Positions 43,843 to 50,746 of a DNA stretch of 64,000 nucleotides are shown here, one piece after another; position 1 is the stretch's first letter; each line of letters opens with the position of its first letter. The DNA comes from CAZSHX01 sp964606895 (lineage in GTDB: Bacteria; Bacteroidota; Ignavibacteria; Kapaibacteriales; UBA2268). The stretch is taken from assembly GCA_964606895.1 (NCBI GenBank), contig CAZSHX010000004.1, forward strand, positions 32,091-96,090, given 5' to 3'. The notes under the pieces were generated by a model that was given only the letters and a program-made list of their open reading frames with translations, was not told the origin of the DNA and did no database searches. Made by a program: the position numbers and the translations under genes.

Positions 43843-45867
43843 TTATATCTTTACAAACTTCATTACTTTATCCCCAACTCGCACAAAATACATTCCCGAT
43901 GGCAAACCCGAAATGTCAATTCTTAAGCCCTCTCCTTCGGGGAGGGTTTGGGTGGGGTTCTTCAGGGTTTCACCGAAAACGTTGAAGATCCGGATGTCTG
44001 TTTTGGTCAAGGCATGCCTTGACCCTACAGAGATTTCTATATAATACTCTGCAGGATTGGGCGAGATTTGAAAATCATTATTGCTGAATTTTGGGTTATC
44101 TTCAATATATGCGATATCGAAATCACTTATATCTGCTCTGAAGGCACCCCTGCCGGTTGTACCAGCAAAGACATGATTACCTGTTTTTAAAATCGAACTT
44201 ATCGTTGTCTTGTTCAAACCGTAATTCTTTTCTGTCCAAAAATCTTCATTGTCATTTGAGAAATAGACTCCTTCATTAGTGCCGGCAAAAATATTTTTCC
44301 CTTCAACAATAATGCACTTTACTACTAAATTATTAAGACCATTATTTTTTGTGACCCAATGGTCTCCAAAATCTGTTGAATAGAACAAACCACCGCCGTC
44401 AGTTCCTGCATAAATGTTTTTTCCCCGAACAGCAATGGAAAGAACACCTTGGGAAGTAAATCCCTCATATTTTGAGAACCAATCAATTCCATTGTTTGAA
44501 GAAACAAATACTCCATTTTCTGTAGTACCTGCGACAACAGAATTACCTTCGGCACAAATCGCCCTTACATCTCCCATATTCTTTGATTTCCAGTTTATCC
44601 CGTTGTCATTCGAAATATAAATACCACCTGAAAAACCTGCAAAAATATTTTTTCCGTTAGCCTCAAGCCCAAGTATAAAGCTACTATTCAAAGTATCGCT
44701 AATCGTCCAGTTTATGCAGTTATCAACAGAATGAAATAATCCTCGGGATGTACCGGCAAATGTAAAATCATCATTTTCAGCAAGTTTATAAACGTGCTTG
44801 TTAGTTAATGTTTGATTACTTGTTAAATTCCAAGTCTCACCGTTATCAGATGATGAAAAAATTCCGTTACCAAGTGTACCGGCTTTTAAGTTTGTCCCAT
44901 CATATAAAAATGCAGTAACAGTTGTTGAACTTAATCCGTTGTTTTTTTCAGTCCAACTATCTCCAAAATCCTTCGAGAGGAATACCCCCCCACCGCCCAT
45001 AGCCGCAAAAATGTTATCATCTTTAAAGGCAATGTTGCGAATATTCGTATTTGACATGATTTCTGATTTTTCAACCCAGCTATCACCGTTATTTGTTGAT
45101 ATGAAAATCTTACCGGATGACATGCCTGCAATTATTTTTTTATCTTTAATAGCCATCCATCCGACGGTTAGATCAGTTAAACCGATATTCTTTGAAACCC
45201 ATGTATTTGAACTATCAGCCAAGAAAAATACCCCAAGCATTGTCGCCGCAAAAACATTCTTTCCTTCAGTAACAATTTGCATAACTATTGGGAAATTGAT
45301 GCCATTATTATTCTGTACCCAGTTTTCCCCGCTGTCGGTCGAAATAAAAATCCCTCTGTCACGGGTAGCGGCAAAAACATTATTTCCCGAAAATGCTACA
45401 TTCAGAACCCAATTCGTAGAAAGACCATTACTTTTGTCCTGCCAGTTAACGCCGGAATCAGTTGAAACGAATATTCCGGTAGGAGTACCTGCATAAACGG
45501 TATTTCCGTCGAAGGCAATACAATTAACCCTGTGGTCAAGCAATCCTGTATTTTTTGGGGTCCAGCTGTTCCCACTATCATTTGAAGAAAAGATGCCGTC
45601 ACCCCACGTTCCTGCTAAGATAATATTCTGCCGAATTGCAACAGATTTGAGAAAAAGGTTTGTTAATCCTGTGTTTTTTTCAATCCAACTGTCGCCATTG
45701 TCAGTTGAAAGAAAAACGCCTCCCCCCCAGGTTCCGCAAAATATATTGTTCTCCCTGAAAGCAATTGAATTTATTGTCCCTCCGTTCAATCCGGAATTGT
45801 GTGGCTCCCATTTGGAATATAAATGCTGAATCATGATTAAAAGCAAAATAATAATAATTTTTTTCAT
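43843..45867 (-). CDS. Secreted Asp-box repeat protein (13+ repeats) with T9SS sorting tail
   Basis: 674 aa. A signal peptide (IIIILLLIMIQHLYS) is followed by thirteen full and one degenerate Asp-box units of about 42 aa. A unit reads FAGTxGGGVFLSTDxGDxW with EKNxGLTN. These probably form two stacked seven-bladed propellers. The C-terminal T9SS tail is ISPNPAEYYIEISVG ... GMYFVRVGDKVMKFVKI. The tail carries two in-frame palindromic inserts, encoding LPEGEG (43928-43946) and RHALTK (44005-44024). Its repeats closely resemble those at 1221-2411. It probably binds carbohydrate or protein at the cell surface. Confidence 0.87.
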   Translation of the reverse strand: MKKIIIILLLIMIQHLYSKWEPHNSGLNGGTINSIAFRENNIFCGTWGGGVFLSTDNGDSWIEKNTGLTNLFLKSVAIRQNIILAGTWGDGIFSSNDSGNSWTPKNTGLLDHRVNCIAFDGNTVYAGTPTGIFVSTDSGVNWQDKSNGLSTNWVLNVAFSGNNVFAATRDRGIFISTDSGENWVQNNNGINFPIVMQIVTEGKNVFAATMLGVFFLADSSNTWVSKNIGLTDLTVGWMAIKDKKIIAGMSSGKIFISTNNGDSWVEKSEIMSNTNIRNIAFKDDNIFAAMGGGGVFLSKDFGDSWTEKNNGLSSTTVTAFLYDGTNLKAGTLGNGIFSSSDNGETWNLTSNQTLTNKHVYKLAENDDFTFAGTSRGLFHSVDNCINWTISDTLNSSFILGLEANGKNIFAGFSGGIYISNDNGINWKSKNMGDVRAICAEGNSVVAGTTENGVFVSSNNGIDWFSKYEGFTSQGVLSIAVRGKNIYAGTDGGGLFYSTDFGDHWVTKNNGLNNLVVKCIIVEGKNIFAGTNEGVYFSNDNEDFWTEKNYGLNKTTISSILKTGNHVFAGTTGRGAFRADISDFDIAYIEDNPKFSNNDFQISPNPAEYYIEISVGSRHALTKTDIRIFNVFGETLKNPTQTLPEGEGLRIDISGLPSGMYFVRVGDKVMKFVKI
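43928..43946. repeat. In-frame palindrome in T9SS tail (LPEGEG-coding)
   Basis: ccctctcc-ttc-ggggaggg forms an 8-bp stem with one G-T pair. On the coding (minus) strand it encodes LPEGEG inside the sorting tail. Confidence 0.7.
44005..44024. repeat. In-frame perfect 20-bp palindrome in T9SS tail
   Basis: ggtcaaggcatgccttgacc is its own reverse complement. It encodes SRHALTK-type residues in the tail of the Asp-box protein. A chance 20-bp palindrome is unlikely. Confidence 0.8.
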
Positions 45868-45878
45868 GTTTTTTATCC

Positions 45879-48323
45879 TTATATCTTCACAAATTTCCCA
45901 ACTTTTTCCCCCACCCTCACAAAATATATTCCAGGAGACAAACCCGAAACATCAATTTTTTCTTTCCATTCCGTTTCAAAAACTTTTAAGCCGAGAGTAG
46001 AAAAGATTTGAATTGTTTTGATATTCTTTAAAGTATGTAAATAAAGATGATCGACAGCGGGATTAGGACTTAACTGTGATGAAAAATCAGATTGTCGGAT
46101 ATCTTCATTCACATCAGTGATTATATCTAATTTTGCTACAAATACATCACCATCGACATACTCGTGATTAGGTTTACCGATAGGCTCATAAGCATTTGGA
46201 GTTGTGGGAAAATCTGTAGAATTTGTTGCGCCAGCTATTATTATTGAACCGGCATCATCTATATCAATTAATGAACCTTCCTCCCATGCGATTCCTCCAA
46301 GATATGTTGAAAATAACAATTTCGATAAATCAGGATTCATTTTGCTGATGAAAGCATCCCCGAATGCACCAATATCTAAATTTGTTCCGTTGTTTTGGGT
46401 TTGGATAGCATCTTTTGTCAAAGGAAAATCGTCTGTCCATGTATTACCGATTAAAAAAACATTGTTTAAACTGTCGAGTATCATATCGTGACAATCCGAA
46501 TCCCATCTCCCGCCTAATAAAGTAGAACTTATTAAAGCAGAGCAATCTTTATTAAATTTAGATATGAAAAGCATCCCGTCCCCGAAATATTTTCTTTGAT
46601 ATGCATTTGGTGTAGTCGGAAAATCTTCCTGTGGTGTAGTTCCGGCTATGTATGGATTCCCTTCAGTATCTAGTTTTATTTTATTGATTGACATGCCTCT
46701 TTTAGGATTGCCAAAATATGTTGAAAATAATAATTTTTCGCAATTAGAATCAAATTTACTTATGAATCCTGAAACGGGAAAATCGTTATTTGTGTTGATT
46801 TTTTTTTGATAGGCATTAGTTGAAATTTGGAAATCTTTGGATTCTGTTGCACCTGTGATATATATATTCTTATCCTTATCAATTATCATACTTTTTGGTG
46901 AATCCCAACCGGAACCTCCAAAAAATGAAGAAAATACAATTCCTGATAAATCAGGTTTAAACTTTGTGATGAATGCATCTGTCTGTCCGGATATTTTCTT
47001 TTGATATGCTCTGGAAGTTATCGGAAAATCAACAATATTCGAATCTGCCGGTTTAATATATCCTAAGACATAAGAATATCCTTCGTCATCAATAAAAGAA
47101 TCATATAATTCATATGTGCCGGGACTATTTAAATTTGTATCACAGCCGAATAAGGTTGAATTAATAATTTTTGTTCCTGAACTATCGAATTGAGTTATGA
47201 ATATATTGTTATTACCATGAGGAATTCCTTTGAGTTTTTTTTGATAAGCATTTAATGTTGTAGGAAAGTCGTCTGCAGCTAAGTCGTAACTAATAGCTGT
47301 ACCAATAACATTGATTTTGTTATTATGTATAATTATTTTATATGGATGCGTACCCAGATTTGATGAATCTCCGCCAAAATAACTTGAATAAATTAACTTT
47401 GAACCATCAGCTGAAAGAACTGAAAAGAAACCTGTTCCATTATTTTTTTTCATCGCATTTTCAGTAATTGGATAATCTTTTGAGTTAGTATATCCAGTAA
47501 TAAATATATTCCCTGCTTTATCATGTGTAATAGAATTAGGGTGGTCATCTCTATAGCCATGTATATAAGTTGAAAAAACTAATGGGTCAATAATTAAATC
47601 GTATGTTTTATCGTATTGATTTGCATCAAAACTTAAAAGGTCGTTGTTAAATTGGATTTTTGCAGGAATATCTTTCTTTTGATTTTGTATTAACTGGTAT
47701 GAGAATAAGTCCTTATGCTCAATTGTTCCTAATATTGTCGATATAAGCACTTTCCCATTATTCAACCAAATCGAGTCTGCACCCTCAAAATTTATTTTTA
47801 TTTCAGAAATATTAGCTCCCGGATGAACAATAAAATCATATCTGAATTGATTTTGCTGGAAATACAGCCGCATATCAATTCCATCATATAGATTATCAAT
47901 GAGAACTTCTTTGAAGTGTGAAACATTTGTTGCCCATTTTAATTTATCACTGCCAATAAAATAATTATAGTATGAAGAAAGTTTATTGACTCCTGAAATA
48001 TTTTTTCTTTCCAAATTAAAATTTGAATTTGCAAACTGCATCTTTATGACTTGACTCAGAACCTCTCTTTCCTGATTGTTTATCCCTTTATCTTTAATAT
48101 CATAATCAATTTTATTTCGAGTGAAACATTTTGGATCAGGATTACACTCATTTTGATAATAATCGAAAACAATATCTCTATCAGTTACCCATATATTGCA
48201 GCCAGGAAGATTAGCAAAGAATTTTACTTCCGAATTCCACTGACCTTTGTTTTCAACGAAAAAACTCTCTTTTGCAAAAGCAAAATTGGATAAAATTAAA
48301 ACCACTAATAATATTTTTCTCAT
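45879..48323 (-). CDS. Secreted SBBP-repeat beta-propeller protein with T9SS tail
   Basis: 814 aa. A signal peptide (ILLVVLILSNFAFA) precedes FFVENKGQWNSEVKFFANLP, the N-terminal domain often found with SBBP repeats (IWVTDRDIVFDYYQ). About eight to ten SBBP repeats follow, each with DxxGNIFITGxTNSxDFPxT, NAYQKK and STYFGG, expected to form a seven-bladed-type propeller. The C-terminus is a T9SS tail (LSPNPAVDHLYLHT ... GIYFVRVGEKVGKFVKI). It is exported through the outer membrane and may bind ligands at the surface. It lies 11 bp upstream of the Asp-box gene in the same direction, so they are likely cotranscribed. Confidence 0.87.
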   Translation of the reverse strand: MRKILLVVLILSNFAFAKESFFVENKGQWNSEVKFFANLPGCNIWVTDRDIVFDYYQNECNPDPKCFTRNKIDYDIKDKGINNQEREVLSQVIKMQFANSNFNLERKNISGVNKLSSYYNYFIGSDKLKWATNVSHFKEVLIDNLYDGIDMRLYFQQNQFRYDFIVHPGANISEIKINFEGADSIWLNNGKVLISTILGTIEHKDLFSYQLIQNQKKDIPAKIQFNNDLLSFDANQYDKTYDLIIDPLVFSTYIHGYRDDHPNSITHDKAGNIFITGYTNSKDYPITENAMKKNNGTGFFSVLSADGSKLIYSSYFGGDSSNLGTHPYKIIIHNNKINVIGTAISYDLAADDFPTTLNAYQKKLKGIPHGNNNIFITQFDSSGTKIINSTLFGCDTNLNSPGTYELYDSFIDDEGYSYVLGYIKPADSNIVDFPITSRAYQKKISGQTDAFITKFKPDLSGIVFSSFFGGSGWDSPKSMIIDKDKNIYITGATESKDFQISTNAYQKKINTNNDFPVSGFISKFDSNCEKLLFSTYFGNPKRGMSINKIKLDTEGNPYIAGTTPQEDFPTTPNAYQRKYFGDGMLFISKFNKDCSALISSTLLGGRWDSDCHDMILDSLNNVFLIGNTWTDDFPLTKDAIQTQNNGTNLDIGAFGDAFISKMNPDLSKLLFSTYLGGIAWEEGSLIDIDDAGSIIIAGATNSTDFPTTPNAYEPIGKPNHEYVDGDVFVAKLDIITDVNEDIRQSDFSSQLSPNPAVDHLYLHTLKNIKTIQIFSTLGLKVFETEWKEKIDVSGLSPGIYFVRVGEKVGKFVKI

Positions 48324-48332
48324 AATTAATCT

Positions 48333-49859
48333 CTATATTTTAATGAATTTACTTACTTGATTACCTACCCACACAAAATATACCCCCGACGGCAAATCCG
48401 AAACGTCAATTCTTTGTCCTCCGCTGGCGGAGGTGTCTGCGGAGCAGACGGAGGTGGACTCTTCCTGCCCAAACACATTGTAAATCCTAAGAACTGGATT
48501 CCTCACTTCGTGCGGAATGACGGTTAGGTTGAATGATATTACAATAAAATCTTCTGCAGGGTTCGGTTGAATGGAAAAATTATCCAAGGCCTTAATTTCT
48601 TGTTGCTCATTTATCCCATCGGGTTTCTCGATTTCTATGGCACCAATGGAACGTGATGTAATTGAAAATTGATTGCCGTAAAAATCGGTGGTTGGCTCTG
48701 TCTCGGTCATGCCCTTTCCTAAAGCAGGACTGCCCACAACGAGATGAAAGTCATTGCCCGAACCATCAGCGAAGATTTGCGTTCCTGAGCCATAAATCAT
48801 TGGATTTTGGTCCTTTATGGCATCCAAATCCGGAGTATCCCAATATGGTCCTTTAAATGACGGATTCGTTATGCCATAATAAATATTTTTCCCGAAGCTT
48901 GCCGCCCCCGCCGGCTGTATTCCTCCATTAATATAAGCTGAAGAACCAAAAGCAAATATATTATTTTCAATTCTGTTTCCTGATAATGACGGGTACAGAC
49001 TGCTCGTGGTAAGAAAACGCATGGTTGCCTGTCCGCAATTGTAAAAAGTATTGTTAATCACTTTGCAATCAACAGCCGAAGACAGAGCTAATCCCCGATA
49101 GCCGCCAATGATTATGTTAGAATAAAATTTAAGATTTTTGACTTCAAATTTATCTTCGGGGCAGTAGAACTCTGCACCGGTGTCGCCACCAAGTTCAAAC
49201 GCAACCCATGGGTCTTTCGAGGCGTTAATGAAAATATTTCGTTCCATGGTAATATTGGATGCACCGCCCTTGATATGCCCCCCGGTCAGGCAATTTTCAA
49301 ATCGGTTAAGGCGTATAATCCCATTCCGGCAAACATTATAATCCATAGTTGAAAGTCCCGACATATCTTTGAAAATGCAATTCGTCACTTCGAAGCTGTC
49401 CACACCGCCAAATTTAAAAGCGGCTATTGCTTTCGGGTCAGTCGCATTTGAAAAGACGCAACTGTCCACCTTGATAAATTTTGACTGAGTTTCACAGCTA
49501 CCGCTATTGTCAACGCTGAAGAGCCTTCCCGGATATTTGGCATTACCTTTGAAATTCAGATTAAGGAACTTAATATACTCACAACTCATAAACTGCCAGC
49601 AACCTGAAATATCTATTTCATCATTTTCAAACCGGCTGATAACTATCGGGTTGGATTTATTGCCCTTTAATTTGGATATACCCTGATAGCCGCCGTAAGA
49701 ACCAGCATGCAGAAAAACCGTATCGCCCGGATGAATTGCCACGGCATTCACAGCGGCTTCAATATTCGGATACGTCTGCCCGGGACCAAGGTGGACATTG
49801 CCCAAGCAAGACATTGAAAATAAAAAGATAGACAACAATGCTATAAATAAAGCTTTCAT
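48333..49859 (-). CDS. Secreted right-handed beta-helix protein with T9SS tail
   Basis: 508 aa. A signal peptide (FIALLSIFLFSMSCLG) is followed by GPGQTYPNIEAAVNAV and PGDTVFLHAGSYGG, the typical start of parallel beta-helix (pectate-lyase-like) proteins. Repeating turns then include DSFEVTNCIFKDMSG, GIIRLNRFENC and KVINNTFYNCG. The T9SS tail is IQPNPAEDFIVISFN ... GVYFVWVGNQVSKFIKI. Inside this tail lie palindromic inserts encoding PHEVRN and a Ser/Asp-rich stretch (48418-48518). A polysaccharide-degrading or binding role is likely but no catalytic residue is evident. It is 9 bp upstream of the SBBP gene. Confidence 0.85.
   Translation of the reverse strand: MKALFIALLSIFLFSMSCLGNVHLGPGQTYPNIEAAVNAVAIHPGDTVFLHAGSYGGYQGISKLKGNKSNPIVISRFENDEIDISGCWQFMSCEYIKFLNLNFKGNAKYPGRLFSVDNSGSCETQSKFIKVDSCVFSNATDPKAIAAFKFGGVDSFEVTNCIFKDMSGLSTMDYNVCRNGIIRLNRFENCLTGGHIKGGASNITMERNIFINASKDPWVAFELGGDTGAEFYCPEDKFEVKNLKFYSNIIIGGYRGLALSSAVDCKVINNTFYNCGQATMRFLTTSSLYPSLSGNRIENNIFAFGSSAYINGGIQPAGAASFGKNIYYGITNPSFKGPYWDTPDLDAIKDQNPMIYGSGTQIFADGSGNDFHLVVGSPALGKGMTETEPTTDFYGNQFSITSRSIGAIEIEKPDGINEQQEIKALDNFSIQPNPAEDFIVISFNLTVIPHEVRNPVLRIYNVFGQEESTSVCSADTSASGGQRIDVSDLPSGVYFVWVGNQVSKFIKI
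48418..48449. repeat. Double palindrome in coding T9SS tail
   Basis: cctccg-ctgg-cggagg (48418-48433) is followed directly by gtctgc-gga-gcagac (48435-48449). They encode a stretch (STSVCSADTSASGG) not found in the tails of neighbouring proteins. Confidence 0.75.
48498..48518. repeat. In-frame palindrome in T9SS tail (PHEVRN-coding)
   Basis: attcc-tcac-ttc-gtgc-ggaat pairs with one mismatch. It encodes IPHEVRNPV on the coding strand. Confidence 0.7.
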
Positions 49860-50227
49860 AATGTTTACTGCTAATCATTTTACGAATTACTCAATTCCAA
49901 AAATACTAAACTTTTTGTGGAGTTTTTAAAATAATTGTAAAACTGAAAATAATTCATAAATTTATAGTAAAAAGTTTGATAAAAAAATATGAATTTGTTA
50001 GATTGAAATTTAGCAGTATCGTCTATAATATTATATCATTTATTAGGTTACTTTTGTATTATGCAAAATTACTATTTTGCATATAGTACAAGTAAGTAAG
50101 ACAAATTGGGATATAAGCTAAGACAAAGCAGAATTTACTGTTTTGTTCGCTTTCTGATGAAAAATATACCGAAATAATTTCGGGAAATTAATCGAACTAA
50201 TAAGTATTATTAATAAATGGAGACATC
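49860..50227. other. Divergent intergenic region (368 bp) with palindrome
   Basis: The region separates the leftward secreted-protein operon from the rightward one. It is AT-rich. It contains a 10-bp-arm palindrome (50060-50083) just downstream of a TACTTTTG -7-like box (50049-50056). No gene is visible. Confidence 0.65.
50060..50083. promoter_or_regulatory. Operator-like palindrome
   Basis: tatgcaaaat-tact-attttgcata is a perfect inverted repeat with 4-nt spacer. It would sit at the transcription start of a promoter using the TACTTTTG box at 50049-50056, upstream of the 50228 gene. This position suits a repressor site. No matching regulator gene is nearby. Confidence 0.45.
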
Positions 50228-50686
50228 ATGAAATTACTAACCGGAATTATTGCCCTCATTTTCGCATTAAGTATGAACTTAAAAGCGGAAAGCGACACTT
50301 TGCTCATTAACATGAAAGACGGCAAAGTAGAAAAATTCGCAATTACTCAAATTCAAAAAATCAAATTTGAGAATATAACCAAAGTTGAAGACCAAATCCT
50401 GAAACCGCAAAACCTTTCCGTAACAGGGAATTTCCCTAATCCTTTCACAGATAAAACTGAAATCGAGTTTGAGACGAAAGACTTCGGAAGTGTTGAAATC
50501 GTAATTTTCGATAACTCAGGTAAACAAATTCAAAATCTTGAATGCCTGAATTGTACAGCCGGCAAAAATACTCTGATTTGGAACTGTTTGGATAAAAATA
50601 ATAATCGCGTACAGAATGGAACTTATTTCTACGAAGTACGATTCGGTAAAGAAGTGCTTTTACGGAAAATGATTTTAGTAAAATAA
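50228..50686 (+). CDS. Small secreted protein with FlgD/T9SS-like C-terminal domain
   Basis: 152 aa. A signal peptide (LLTGIIALIFALSMNLKA) precedes one short motif DTLLINMKDGKVEKFAITQI with QKIKFEN, which recurs in the next two FISUMP proteins. The C-terminal 90 residues (SVTGNFPNPFTDKTEIEFET ... QNGTYFYEVRFGKEVLLRKM) match the FlgD-Ig/T9SS-like beta domain with NPF. It is thus probably a surface-displayed peptide or accessory protein. It is 61 bp upstream of the TIG-FISUMP gene on the same strand. Confidence 0.75.
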   Translation: MKLLTGIIALIFALSMNLKAESDTLLINMKDGKVEKFAITQIQKIKFENITKVEDQILKPQNLSVTGNFPNPFTDKTEIEFETKDFGSVEIVIFDNSGKQIQNLECLNCTAGKNTLIWNCLDKNNNRVQNGTYFYEVRFGKEVLLRKMILVK

Positions 50687-50746
50687 ATGCTATAAATCAT
50701 TTGAATGATTAATTTTATATAATTCAAATAAATAAAGGAAAATAAC

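Noticed and set aside
44939..45496. 185-aa plus-strand frame opposite the Asp-box gene
   Set aside because: It is a consequence of the repeated Asp-box DNA read antisense; no signal or domain.
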